The notes under the pieces were generated by a model that saw only the letters and a program-made list of their open reading frames with translations, was not told the origin of the DNA and made no database searches. From NCBI RefSeq assembly GCF_002872415.1, contig NZ_CP025704.1:1364001-1428000 (forward strand): a DNA stretch of 64,000 nt, given 5' to 3'. The stretch comes from Bacteriovorax stolpii (GTDB lineage Bacteria > Bdellovibrionota > Bacteriovoracia > Bacteriovoracales > Bacteriovoracaceae). Of the stretch, positions 36,344 to 44,777 are shown piece after piece (position 1 is the stretch's first letter; each line of letters begins with the position of its first letter). Both the position numbers and the translations under genes were made by a program.

Positions 36344-37267
36344 ATGGTCAGGAATTTCTTCTTAATGATGCTCTCACTGAACATGCTGGTAGCTTGTTCA
36401 TCCAATGTTGTTCAACGCGATAGCCGCGGCCAGCGCCCGCGTGCTGAAGAAAGAAAATACTTCTCCGGTGTGAAAAAGAAAATCGCGCTTCTGCCGTTTT
36501 TCAACGAATCGCCATTTGAAAGCGAAGACCTGGAAGTCAATGCCACAGAAGAACTTAGAATGGAGCTTAGCCGTTCAGGTGAGTTTATCGTCGATCCAAG
36601 TTCAGCAAAACTCTTTGGCCCGTCAAAAGAAATTTATGTGGGCGGAGGGATGAAGCTGGTGCAGTTAACCAGACAAGCAAAGATCGCCGGAATTAATTTT
36701 ATCATTTTTGGCCGTGTCATTGATGCCCGCGTCCGCGAGAAGTCCGATGAGATCGGGATTGTGAGACAAACAAAATCTTATACAGAATCAAAAGTTGAAG
36801 TGCGCGTTTTTGATGTGAACGCTGGAAAAGAAATTTATACTGAAACACTTGGCGGATACGCCGACGACAGCACTTATAGATTCTTCTCATCTGATAGAGA
36901 AGACTACCTTGCTTACCGCAGAGATCTGCTTCGTTATGCTGTTCGCGTGGCCGTCAGAAAGTCTGTGCCAAAAGTGGTGGAGCTTGCCAGTAAGCTTGAC
37001 TGGGTCGGACGCGTGGCCAAAATCATTGGTACAAAAGTTTACCTCAATGCCGGAAGAGAAAGTGGAATCAATATCGGTGACATCTTAAAGATTATCACTG
37101 AAGGAACTGAGATCTACGACCCAGAAACAGGGGCCTTAATCGGGATGAGTAAAGGGGATATGAAAGGGACAATTGAAGTCGTCGACTATTTCGGGACAGA
37201 CGGATCAATTGCCATTCTACATTCTGGAGGGCAAGTCCTTGAAGGGGACTTCGTTCAGCTTTATTAA
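36344..37267 (+). CDS. CsgG/FlgT-like lipoprotein
   Basis: 307 residues. Lipobox LVAC gives Cys18. KKKIALLPFFNES opens a CsgG-type nucleotide-fold domain, continuing through AKIAGINFIIFGRVID and KVEVRVFDVNAGKEIY. The C-terminal part (GTKVYLNAGRESGINIGDIL, then GTIEVVDYFGTDGS) resembles the SH3-like end of FlgT-type proteins. CsgG-like lipoproteins act in curli export, flagellar base assembly or as outer-membrane assembly factors; which applies is not shown. SD GAGGAAG. Its last 29 bases overlap pyrD. Confidence 0.7.
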   Translation: MVRNFFLMMLSLNMLVACSSNVVQRDSRGQRPRAEERKYFSGVKKKIALLPFFNESPFESEDLEVNATEELRMELSRSGEFIVDPSSAKLFGPSKEIYVGGGMKLVQLTRQAKIAGINFIIFGRVIDARVREKSDEIGIVRQTKSYTESKVEVRVFDVNAGKEIYTETLGGYADDSTYRFFSSDREDYLAYRRDLLRYAVRVAVRKSVPKVVELASKLDWVGRVAKIIGTKVYLNAGRESGINIGDILKIITEGTEIYDPETGALIGMSKGDMKGTIEVVDYFGTDGSIAILHSGGQVLEGDFVQLY

Positions 37268-38312
37268 CCTGTATAAAATCACTTACCCATTTTTTAAAAA
37301 TATCGCTTTTGCCATGGACGCTGAACGCGCCCATGAACTGACGATTCACTCGATGAAGTCCCTTGGTGGATTGCTTCCTGATCACAAAGATGACCCGCGC
37401 TTTCACTTTAAAGCGATGGGACTCGACTTTAAAAATCCTATAGGGCTCGCAGCAGGTCTTGATAAAAATGCAGAAGCGATTGGTTTTTTAACTGCTCTGC
37501 CTTTTGGTTTTGTCGAAGTGGGAACCGTCACTCCTAAAGCTCAGGCCGGAAACGATAAACCTCGTTTGTTTCGTTACCCGGAAGAAGAGTCATTAAGAAA
37601 CCGCATGGGCTTTAACAATTTCGGATCAGAAGTGATCTTAGAAAATGTGAAAAACGCCCGCCGTCGCCATAAAATTCTCGGAGTGAACTTAGGTAAAAAT
37701 AAAGTGACGTCTAATGAAGATGCACCTAAGGACTACGCTGTTTTATACAAAGACTTTGCTCCTTATTCTGATTATCTGGTGATCAACGTTTCATCACCAA
37801 ATACACCGGGGCTTCGCGACCTTTTAAAAGACGCTGGTCTTCGCCAGATCTTTGAGGCCGTCGATAGCGAAAGAAAAAAAAATCACAAACCACTCTTAGT
37901 TAAAGTCTCACCGGATATGGCGCTTGAAGAACTCTCTTCAGTTGTAGGCCTGGTAAATGAATACAAGCTCGATGGAATTATCGCGACTAATACGACGATT
38001 ATGAAAGAGCGTGGAGAAGGCGGGATCAGTGGAAAGCTTCTTACGAAAAAAGCGCGCGAGACACGCGAGTACTTATTAAAAGAAATGAAACATTCTCACT
38101 CCGAAGGAATTCTGATTGGTGTCGGTGGTATTTCTTCCTTTGATGATTTAATGGATTTCTGGAGAGCGGGCGGAGGCCTGGCCCAGATTTACTCTGCTTT
38201 TATTTTTCAGGGGCCGGCAATGCTCTTTGAGATCGAAGCACGGCTTGATCTTGAATTCAAAAAAAGAGGAGTGAAGACCTTCGAAGAATTTCTTCACTCC
38301 GTTCGACTTTAA
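37239..38312 (+). CDS. pyrD: Dihydroorotate dehydrogenase (quinone), class 2
   Basis: Oxidises dihydroorotate to orotate at the inner membrane using quinone. FMN-site motifs GLAAGLDKNAEAI, NRMGFNNFG and the class 2 catalytic loop NVSSPNTPGLRDL (Ser base), then GVGGISSFDD near the end. TTG at 37239 is chosen: GGAGG lies 8 bases upstream and the protein (357 aa) then has the amphipathic N-terminal helix expected of class 2, followed by AMDAERAHEL. The ATG at 37173 would overlap the previous gene by 95 bases. Confidence 0.93.
   Translation: MKGTSFSFINLYKITYPFFKNIAFAMDAERAHELTIHSMKSLGGLLPDHKDDPRFHFKAMGLDFKNPIGLAAGLDKNAEAIGFLTALPFGFVEVGTVTPKAQAGNDKPRLFRYPEEESLRNRMGFNNFGSEVILENVKNARRRHKILGVNLGKNKVTSNEDAPKDYAVLYKDFAPYSDYLVINVSSPNTPGLRDLLKDAGLRQIFEAVDSERKKNHKPLLVKVSPDMALEELSSVVGLVNEYKLDGIIATNTTIMKERGEGGISGKLLTKKARETREYLLKEMKHSHSEGILIGVGGISSFDDLMDFWRAGGGLAQIYSAFIFQGPAMLFEIEARLDLEFKKRGVKTFEEFLHSVRL
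38259..38300 (-). terminator. Intrinsic terminator embedded in the end of pyrD
   Basis: A perfect 10-base stem (GGAGTGAAGA at 38268-38277 with TCTTCACTCC at 38291-38300, 13-base loop) is followed on the minus strand by TCTTTTTTT. It serves the small minus-strand gene ending at 38320, yet lies wholly inside the last codons of pyrD on the plus strand. Confidence 0.65.
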
Positions 38313-38319
38313 TTTATTC

Positions 38320-38541
38320 TTAGTTTGCTTTAAAACACACTTCGCGAAGCTCATGATCCACAGAAACGATTCTTTCCGGGTCCTGATTTAATTCTTCAAT
38401 CTCTTCTTCAGTCAGAGCGTTTAGGTCTTTGCAGTTAAGAACCACAGGCTCAGATTTAATAGGCGAAGGCGGCACTGGCGGGATCGCGTGCACGTTAACT
38501 GTTGATAAAAGTAAAAGAGCAGCAAAAAGCGAAAGTTTCAT
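38320..38541 (-). CDS. Small exported protein
   Basis: 73 residues. Signal peptide about 1-18 (LLLLSTVNVHA), a Pro-rich linker (IPPVPPSPIKSEP), then an acidic helical part with two Cys (VLNCKDLNAL and REVCFKAN). No family recognised. ATG at 38541 is chosen since GGAGAC is directly upstream; another ATG four codons earlier lacks an SD. A dedicated intrinsic terminator follows inside pyrD, which supports a real, monocistronic gene. Confidence 0.62.
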   Translation of the reverse strand: MKLSLFAALLLLSTVNVHAIPPVPPSPIKSEPVVLNCKDLNALTEEEIEELNQDPERIVSVDHELREVCFKAN

Positions 38542-38587
38542 AGTTGTCTCCATAAAGTTTCAACACTTCCACAGTATGATAGCCATA

Positions 38588-38661
38588 GTCCGGACATAGA
38601 TGGGGCCTTTTGAAATTTTTATCCGGACCCTCTAAAAAGTAGACAGCTCTGGCCCCCATCT
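38588..38661 (+). other. Interleaved inverted repeats in the 38542-38734 spacer
   Basis: GTCCGGA (38588-38594) pairs with TCCGGAC (38622-38628). AGATGGGGCC (38598-38607) pairs, with one extra G, with GGCCCCCATCT (38651-38661). The 5' arm of the second stem lies in the loop of the first, so the stems form a pseudoknot or exclude one another. This arrangement 75-145 bases ahead of a start codon is compatible with a leader regulatory RNA. No known riboswitch is recognised. Confidence 0.35.
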
Positions 38662-38734
38662 CATGCTCAATATCAAGGGGTTAGCAGTTTAAAAGGTCCT
38701 CATTAAAACGGGATTATCAACCGATAAGGTAGCT

Positions 38735-39457
38735 ATGAAGCTGGCCCCTAAAGTCATTCTTTTGATTCTTATCTTAATTAGCATCCTGATGGATGTTAGA
38801 CCTTTGCATGCGGCAGGGAAGGCAAGGGACTGTGAAGGGATGAATCACCCGGCCTACCAAGACGAGTACCGCGCTTGTCTTCGCCTGCAGATCGCTGAGT
38901 CAGCAGGAGAAGCAGGAGTGGATTGTATCGACTGTATCTTTCAGCAAAAAGATGAGAGTAACGGTATTGTTGAGGCGCTGGGAGTGATCGCTCAGCCACT
39001 GGCCTACCTTGCCGGAACATACACTGTGGCCAAGTACCAACACGAAACTCAAAAGAAGTGGGCCGAAGCTTATGCTTCAGGATTCACTGAGTGCACGAAC
39101 CGCTACAACAGCTATCTAAATTACAACACAACAATCGGGGCTAACCCAATTACGGCTTCTGAGGCCAATGCTTTTTCTTCGGCCTGCAATGGTTATGGAT
39201 ACGGCAGCTACGCTGGTTACGGCGGAATGATGAGTAATGGCTACGGCGGATACGGAAACCCATTTCAATCAAACGGATTTAGCTCGGGCTTTATGTCTGG
39301 CTACGGTGGAGGGTACTGGGGTTCTTCAATGTATGGAATGCCATCAATGTACAACACAGGGATGATGTCCGGGTCAATCGGAATTGGCGGATACCTGGGA
39401 ACGACATCATCGTCTTCAATTTACCAAAACGGTGTCTCGACTGCTTTTGGATTCTAG
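38735..39457 (+). CDS. Secreted Gly/Tyr/Ser-rich protein
   Basis: 240 residues. Signal peptide about 1-27 (VRPLHAAG). The N-terminal half has paired Cys (ARDCEGMNH, YRACLRL, DCIDCIF) and a helical stretch that may be membrane-interacting (GVIAQPLAYLAGTY). From about residue 150 the chain is low complexity, with repeated GYG/YGGY, SSG and MSG units. Such tails occur in surface or matrix proteins. No family recognised. AAGG lies 8 bases before the ATG. The spacer upstream contains interleaved hairpins. Its stop is 2 bases from that of queC. Confidence 0.65.
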   Translation: MKLAPKVILLILILISILMDVRPLHAAGKARDCEGMNHPAYQDEYRACLRLQIAESAGEAGVDCIDCIFQQKDESNGIVEALGVIAQPLAYLAGTYTVAKYQHETQKKWAEAYASGFTECTNRYNSYLNYNTTIGANPITASEANAFSSACNGYGYGSYAGYGGMMSNGYGGYGNPFQSNGFSSGFMSGYGGGYWGSSMYGMPSMYNTGMMSGSIGIGGYLGTTSSSSIYQNGVSTAFGF

Positions 39458-39459
39458 TC

Positions 39460-40158
39460 CTAGTATTTAGGTCTCGTCACATACTCAATTGGATCTTCAA
39501 TCCCGGCCTTCTGGAAACCTCTTAAGCGAAGCGCGCATGAGTCACACACTCCACAAGCTTTGTCGTTTCTTTCATAACAAGAATAACTAAATTCCAGAGG
39601 AGCATGAAGCTCAACGGCCTTTTTTACGATCTCGTCTTTTTTCATGAAGATCACCGGAGTGATCACTTCGATATCGCCGTTTTTTGTCCCTTCTTTAATA
39701 AGCGCATTGACCGCTTTGTAGTAAGAAGGACGGCAGTCCGGGTATCCAGAAGAGTCTTCGTAGACAGCTCCGATAAAGATCTTTTTAGCGCCCACCACTT
39801 CGGCCCATGAAACGGCCATAGAGATGATGTGCGTATTTCTAAAAGGCACGTATGAATCAGGGATCTCCTCTGAATCGCCTTTGTATTTTTTGACGTCGAT
39901 ATTATCGTCAGTCAGTGAAGAGCCGCCGATTTGCTTTAAGAAAGACACGTCAATAATCTTTTGAAGATTCTTTGGAACTTTGTAAAACTCAGCGATCTTC
40001 TTGAAGCTCTCAAGTTCGCGCTCTTCAGTTTTTTGACCGTAGTTCAAATGCAGGAAAGCAAGATTTTCATATTCGGTATTGGCGATGGCGGCACACACTA
40101 GTGAGTCCATTCCACCGCTTACTAAACATACTGCTAAATCTCTACTTTTTTGTGTCAT
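39460..40158 (-). CDS. queC: 7-cyano-7-deazaguanine (preQ0) synthase
   Basis: Converts 7-carboxy-7-deazaguanine to preQ0 on the route to queuosine. PP-loop VSGGMDSLVCAA at about 14-25, VPFRNTHIIS and FIGAVYEDSSGYPDCR are family motifs. The C-terminal zinc site is formed by SCYERNDKACGVCDSC. 232 aa is normal. It follows the phospho-sugar mutase by 3 bases on the same strand. queG is also in this window at 59.5 kb. Confidence 0.95.
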   Translation of the reverse strand: MTQKSRDLAVCLVSGGMDSLVCAAIANTEYENLAFLHLNYGQKTEERELESFKKIAEFYKVPKNLQKIIDVSFLKQIGGSSLTDDNIDVKKYKGDSEEIPDSYVPFRNTHIISMAVSWAEVVGAKKIFIGAVYEDSSGYPDCRPSYYKAVNALIKEGTKNGDIEVITPVIFMKKDEIVKKAVELHAPLEFSYSCYERNDKACGVCDSCALRLRGFQKAGIEDPIEYVTRPKY

Positions 40159-40161
40159 AAA

Positions 40162-41889
40162 TTATGCTCGTTCTGATGCCGCTTTAAAATAATCGAGGAA
40201 CTGTGTGGCCTTGATTTCGGCATTAATTTTTTTATTTGAAAGAGTGCCCTCGCGCTCCTGGATCATGATGTAGAACTTAATCTTAGGTTCTGTTCCAGAT
40301 GGGCGAAGATAAACCTGGTTGCCGTTTTCAAAGAAGAAGCCCAGCACGTTGCTCTTTGGAAGCCCTTCGATTCCCTTAGAGTAATCCTTGATCTGCACCA
40401 GTTTATGTCCAAGGATAGTGTTATCGCTGAAGTTTCTGAAGTTTGTCATGATTCGTGAAATTTTTTCTTGCCCTTCAATGCCGAAATAGTCCAGAGACAA
40501 TAAATCCTCTCTAGAAAAGCCGAATTCTTCATAGATTTTATCGAGAGCGTCCAGGAGGTTCATGCCTTTTAGTTTATAGAAAAGGGCCACTTCCGCCATC
40601 TGAGACACTGAGCTTACCCCGTCTTTATCGCGGGCGAAGTTGTGGCAAAGGTATCCAAAAGATTCCTCTGTCGCAAAAACGAACCTTTTTTGTGGAGCTG
40701 TCTTTTCCAGCTCGTTCATCTTTCCACAAATCCATTTGAAACCAGTCAGAGTGTTGTAGATTTCTACGCCGAATTTCTTAGCGATTGTATCCAGAAGGGG
40801 AGTTGTTACGACTGATTTGACGACGTAGTTTTCGCCATCGAGATTTCCTTTTTGTTTCATCTCAGAAAGCATGTAGTGCAGTTTTAAAATTCCGATTTGG
40901 TTTCCTGTCAGGTAGTGGATCTTTCCATCAACTTTAATCGCTACACCAAGACGGTCAGTGTCCGGGTCGCTTCCCATAACAATATCGCCGCCAAGCTTTT
41001 CCATTAGGTCTACGGCCATTTTTAATGCCGATGGGTTTTCCGGATTTGGGCTCTTTACAGTTGGAAAATTCCCGTCTGGTTTTGCCTGCTCAGGAACAAC
41101 GTGAACATTAGTGAATCCCAAATCGGCCAGTGCGCGCGAGCAGGGAACAAGGCCAGCTCCGTGAATGGGAGTGTAGATCACTTTTAGTTTTCCACCATTA
41201 TCTTTGCATATTTGTGGGTTGATTGATTTACTTAGAATGGCCTTGTAGTAAGACTCTTCAACTGAGTCGTCGATCCACGAAATCATTCCCGCTTTCACAG
41301 CTTCATCAAAGCCCATCGTTTTGATGGTTGTGAAGTCAGTGATCCCGTAATAGTTGTTGATGATGTTTTGATCATTTGGTGGAGTGACTTGCGCTCCATC
41401 AGACCAAAAAACTTTATACCCGTTATACTCAGGTGGATTGTGAGAAGCCGTAACCATGACTCCTGCCATCGACTTGTGAGAGCGGACAGCAAAAGATAAA
41501 AGAGCAACCGGGTTAAGGTGCTTGTAGATGTAAGCTTTAACGCCATTTCCGGCCATGACTTCAGCAGCGACTTTTGCCAGTTCAAAAGACCAGATGCGAG
41601 AGTCGTAGCTGATACAGATTGAAGGATTGGCACTCTTTTGCGCCAGCACTTCAAGGCAGAGGGCCTGTGTAGCCTTTCTGATTGTATAAATATTAATGCG
41701 GTTAATTCCCTGGCCTCTGATACTTCTCATACCACCAGTTCCAAACTCGAGGTCTTTGTAGAAGCGCTCATCAATTTCTTTTTGGTTATTGGCCTCAATC
41801 AAGGCACTTATTTCTGCTCTGGATTCAGGGCTAAAATAAGAGTTTTGGGCCCATTCTTTTGCTTTTTCCAATGTTGTTTTAGACGCCAT
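40162..41889 (-). CDS. Phospho-sugar mutase (phosphoglucomutase/phosphomannomutase)
   Basis: 575 residues, the length of the PgcA/PGM2 subgroup of alpha-D-phosphohexomutases. The phosphoserine loop VTASHNPPEYNGYK, metal loop GSDPDTDRLGVA, sugar loop FATEESFGYL and phosphate-binding RPSGTEPKIKFY are all intact. It interconverts hexose-1- and -6-phosphates for glycogen, LPS or wall precursors; the exact sugar cannot be told. An upstream spacer of 108 bases is shared with the divergent ferredoxin gene. Confidence 0.9.
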   Translation of the reverse strand: MASKTTLEKAKEWAQNSYFSPESRAEISALIEANNQKEIDERFYKDLEFGTGGMRSIRGQGINRINIYTIRKATQALCLEVLAQKSANPSICISYDSRIWSFELAKVAAEVMAGNGVKAYIYKHLNPVALLSFAVRSHKSMAGVMVTASHNPPEYNGYKVFWSDGAQVTPPNDQNIINNYYGITDFTTIKTMGFDEAVKAGMISWIDDSVEESYYKAILSKSINPQICKDNGGKLKVIYTPIHGAGLVPCSRALADLGFTNVHVVPEQAKPDGNFPTVKSPNPENPSALKMAVDLMEKLGGDIVMGSDPDTDRLGVAIKVDGKIHYLTGNQIGILKLHYMLSEMKQKGNLDGENYVVKSVVTTPLLDTIAKKFGVEIYNTLTGFKWICGKMNELEKTAPQKRFVFATEESFGYLCHNFARDKDGVSSVSQMAEVALFYKLKGMNLLDALDKIYEEFGFSREDLLSLDYFGIEGQEKISRIMTNFRNFSDNTILGHKLVQIKDYSKGIEGLPKSNVLGFFFENGNQVYLRPSGTEPKIKFYIMIQEREGTLSNKKINAEIKATQFLDYFKAASERA

Positions 41890-41939
41890 ACAAATGTTTC
41901 CTTCAATAGTTTTGAGGGTCCTAGTTTAGCAAATAACTC

Positions 41940-41968
41940 TTCATAGATCACAATTTTTTCGCTATTAT
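41940..41968 (+). promoter_or_regulatory. Sigma-70 type promoter candidate for the ferredoxin gene
   Basis: TTCATA (41940-41945), 17-base spacer, TATTAT (41963-41968), then a 29-base leader holding the strong SD GGAGG 7 bases before the ATG. Matches are 4/6 and 5/6. Confidence 0.42.
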
Positions 41969-41997
41969 GTTGAGGTTTAAGTCCCGGAGGAATTTTT

Positions 41998-42246
41998 ATG
42001 GCCAACAAAAGTATGAAGCATAAGCTCAATATCGCTGGAGCATGGTACTGCACAGATCCAGATGATGATAACGGAGAAGGATGTATCGCTTGTAACGTGT
42101 GTTACACGGGTGCACCTGAGTTCTTTAAAGAAGACGAAGACGGTAACGCCTATGTTTGGAAACAACCAGTCACAGCGGCGGATATCGAACTTTGCCAAGA
42201 GCAGCTTGAAGCTTGTCCTGTAGCTTCAATCGGAAAAGACGGTTAA
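41998..42246 (+). CDS. Single-cluster [4Fe-4S] ferredoxin
   Basis: 82 residues, acidic. Cluster ligands CIACNVC (29, 32, 35) and the Cys-Pro at 73 (EACPVAS). Two further Cys at 18 and 66 could form a disulfide, as in monocluster ferredoxins of the Desulfovibrio type. A small electron carrier; the partner is unknown. Its stop codon is followed at once by the TTG start of the antiporter-like gene, so the two are one transcript. Confidence 0.85.
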   Translation: MANKSMKHKLNIAGAWYCTDPDDDNGEGCIACNVCYTGAPEFFKEDEDGNAYVWKQPVTAADIELCQEQLEACPVASIGKDG

Positions 42247-43542
42247 TTGGTGCAGGTCTCTTCTTTAGAAATTGTCGGCACGGCGCTTTTTTTCCTCGCT
42301 ATTATTCACACATTCCTGGTCAGCAAGTTTGAACATATTGCTGACCGGAAACCGAAAGGCTCTTTTGCTGCTAACATTTGGCACTATCTTGCCGAAGTAG
42401 AAGTTGTCTTTGGCCTATGGGCCCTTGTCTTTCTTATTTTCTATCTTTTTTTAAGTGGCGCAGAGTCTGCCATTGGTTACATCGATTCACTTAACTATAC
42501 AGAGCCCGCCTTTGTTTTTGTTATCATGTGTATTGCGGCCACCAGGCCCGTGGTTATTTTGGCTGAAAAAGTCATCGGCTTTTTTGCGCGCATTATTCCC
42601 GGTGTCGAAGAAAAAATGGCCTTCTATTTATCCGCTCTCATTATTGGACCGATTCTGGGTTCTTTTATTACTGAGCCCGCGGCCATGACGGTGACGGCCC
42701 TCATTCTTTTAGATGCCTTTTATAAAACTCAAGTCTCGCTCAAATTTAAATACGCCACTCTTGGCCTGTTGTTTGTGAATGTTTCAATTGGCGGAACACT
42801 CACTCATTTTGCAGCCCCTCCAGTTTTAATGGTGGCAAGCAAGTGGAGTTGGGACACAGTGTATATGCTGGAGCATTTTGGCTATAAGTCTCTTCTGGCC
42901 ATTTTGATTTCAACATCGCTTTATGCTTTTTTCTTTAAGAAAGAACTTAAAGGTTATGTAAAACAAAAAGAAAAAAAGGCCGATTACCTGGCCCCTGCCT
43001 GGTGGAAAATTTTCTTCCACGTGGTGTTTTTATTTTTAGTTGTCTACACCGCTCATCACCCAAAAGTATTTATTGGAGTATTTGCTTTTTTCCTTGGGTT
43101 TGTGAAGATCACCGAAAAGTTCCAGGACCCTTTAAAGATCAAAACATCTTTTTTGGTAGCGTTTTTCCTGGCGGGACTAGTAACTCTAGGGGGAATGCAG
43201 GCGTGGTGGTTAAAGCCACTTTTATCCAGCATGAGTGACCTGGCCTTATTTGTTGGAGCAACTTCATTAACGGCGATTACAGACAATGCGGCCTTAACTT
43301 ACCTAGGAAGTCTGGTCGAGTTGTCAGAGAGTTCAAAATACTCTTTAGTGGCCGGAGCTGTCGCTGGTGGTGGACTTACAGTTATTGCGAATGCCCCAAA
43401 TCCTGCCGGATTTGGAATTTTAAAAGACACTTTTGGTGCTGATGGCATCAATCCTGTGAGACTTTTCTTATGGGCACTAATCCCCACAATCATCGGAATG
43501 ATCTGTTTATTAGTGCTTCCGACTGTTCATTTTTTTAATTAA
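42247..43542 (+). CDS. Putative Na+/H+ antiporter, multi-spanning membrane protein
   Basis: 431 residues with about 10-12 membrane segments. Conserved-looking polar spots within the membrane include ITEPAAMTVTALILLD, GGTLTHFAAPPVLMVA and TSLTAITDNAALTYLGSL, the Asp/Asn-containing pattern of the putative Na+/H+ antiporter family related to the ion-transporter (IT) superfamily. Start TTG 42247 or GTG 42250; neither has a clear SD, which suits re-initiation straight after the ferredoxin stop. Its end overlaps convergent ilvE by 8 bases. Transported ion is inference. Confidence 0.75.
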   Translation: MVQVSSLEIVGTALFFLAIIHTFLVSKFEHIADRKPKGSFAANIWHYLAEVEVVFGLWALVFLIFYLFLSGAESAIGYIDSLNYTEPAFVFVIMCIAATRPVVILAEKVIGFFARIIPGVEEKMAFYLSALIIGPILGSFITEPAAMTVTALILLDAFYKTQVSLKFKYATLGLLFVNVSIGGTLTHFAAPPVLMVASKWSWDTVYMLEHFGYKSLLAILISTSLYAFFFKKELKGYVKQKEKKADYLAPAWWKIFFHVVFLFLVVYTAHHPKVFIGVFAFFLGFVKITEKFQDPLKIKTSFLVAFFLAGLVTLGGMQAWWLKPLLSSMSDLALFVGATSLTAITDNAALTYLGSLVELSESSKYSLVAGAVAGGGLTVIANAPNPAGFGILKDTFGADGINPVRLFLWALIPTIIGMICLLVLPTVHFFN

Positions 43543-44614
43543 GAGTTTTTGGTTCGACAACAGTGACCCATTTATATGGGTCCTGTTCGCGGCCTTCCTG
43601 GATAGCTAGGAGCTTTTCTCTCAGGATAGTTGAAACTTTTCCATCCGGGTAGTGAAGTGGGTATCTATCGCCATTGGCCTCACCAAAATAATTGATCGGA
43701 GTGATGATGGCCGCAGTACCGCAAGCAAACGCTTCTGTACACTTGCCAGACTTGATATCTGCAAGCATTTCGTCCACATCAATTTTTCTCTCAACAACTT
43801 TGTAACCAAGGTCCTGCGCCAGAGTGATAAGCGATTTGCGGGTGATTCCATCCAGGATTGTATCTCCCAGAGTCGACGTGTGAAGTTCGTTGTTGATGAC
43901 AACAAACACGTTCATTCCCGACATTTCTTCGATGTATTTTTTATGAACAGCATCCAGCCATAGCGTCTGAACGAATCCTAAATTTTTTGTGGTGATGGCC
44001 GCAGCTAAACCAGCAGCATAGTTTCCACCAGTTTTTGCAAACCCAGTTCCTCCTGGGAAAGCGCGGGCATTTTCTCTTTCAATGTAAACTGAAAGACCGG
44101 CTCCAGAGAAGTATGAACCAGAGGGAGAAGCGATGACCATGAACTTGAATTTTTCAGCAGGTTTGATTCCCAGAGACTCTTCCGAAGCAAACATGAAAGG
44201 GCGAAGGTAAAGCGATTCACCAGTTCTTCTTGGAACAAAGTTTGAAGAATAAGCTGTTACATCTAAAACCGCTTGCATGAAAATATTGTAAGGGACGTGC
44301 GGCATCGCCATTCTTTCAGCTGAGCGATTAAAGCGCAGGTGATTTTCTTCAGGACGGAAAATAAAAGGACCTTTTCCGTTAACACGATAAGCTTTCATTC
44401 CTTCAAAAATTTCCTGAGCGTAGTGAAGAACTTTGGCCGTTGGATACATTGTGATTGGCCCGTAAGGAAGAAGTTCAAGCGGACCCCATTTTCCATTCTC
44501 ATATGAGCAACTCGCCATCACTGGTGCCATGACATTTCCGAATCCTAAATTCTCCGGAAGTTGAAAGTCTGAGATGGCCTTTGCCAGGTCTTTATTGATT
44601 ACGATTTGGCCCAT
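43535..44614 (-). CDS. ilvE: Branched-chain amino acid aminotransferase
   Basis: PLP enzyme for the last step of Val/Leu/Ile synthesis (and first of their breakdown). 359 residues, the longer BCAT-II type. FEGMKAYRV, YLRPFMFAS, GTGFAKTGGNYAAGL (with the region before the PLP Lys), EMSGMNVFVV and CGTAAIITPI are class IV aminotransferase motifs. ATG 44614 is chosen with AGGAAA before it; an in-frame ATG at 44680 would cross the promoter. Convergent with the antiporter gene. Confidence 0.92.
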   Translation of the reverse strand: MGQIVINKDLAKAISDFQLPENLGFGNVMAPVMASCSYENGKWGPLELLPYGPITMYPTAKVLHYAQEIFEGMKAYRVNGKGPFIFRPEENHLRFNRSAERMAMPHVPYNIFMQAVLDVTAYSSNFVPRRTGESLYLRPFMFASEESLGIKPAEKFKFMVIASPSGSYFSGAGLSVYIERENARAFPGGTGFAKTGGNYAAGLAAAITTKNLGFVQTLWLDAVHKKYIEEMSGMNVFVVINNELHTSTLGDTILDGITRKSLITLAQDLGYKVVERKIDVDEMLADIKSGKCTEAFACGTAAIITPINYFGEANGDRYPLHYPDGKVSTILREKLLAIQEGREQDPYKWVTVVEPKTLN

Positions 44615-44652
44615 AAGTTTCCTAAATAAAAAGGGTAAGAAAAGTGGAGCTA

Positions 44653-44681
44653 TTATATCCGATAATACACAAGAATCCAAA
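44653..44681 (-). promoter_or_regulatory. Sigma-70 type promoter for ilvE
   Basis: On the minus strand: TTGGAT (44676-44681), 17-base spacer, exact TATAAT (44653-44658). Transcription would start about 32 bases before the ilvE ATG at 44614. The -35 is weak, the -10 perfect. Confidence 0.5.
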
Positions 44682-44777
44682 AAAAACTCAGTATGACGAA
44701 TTAAGTCGGAAAAGAATTTTTAGCACATATCAGCGTATTAGACGCCTAATCTCTACGAAAATTTAGTGAAAAATTTC

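Noticed and set aside
38720-38727. ACCGATAA resembling a sigma-28 -10 box before the Gly/Tyr-rich protein
   Set aside because: TAAA is only 12 bases upstream instead of 15 and the box is too close to the start codon at 38735.
44659-44666. TCCGATAA, a second sigma-28-like -10 upstream of cheA
   Set aside because: No -35 at 15 bases; it falls in the spacer of the ilvE promoter on the other strand.
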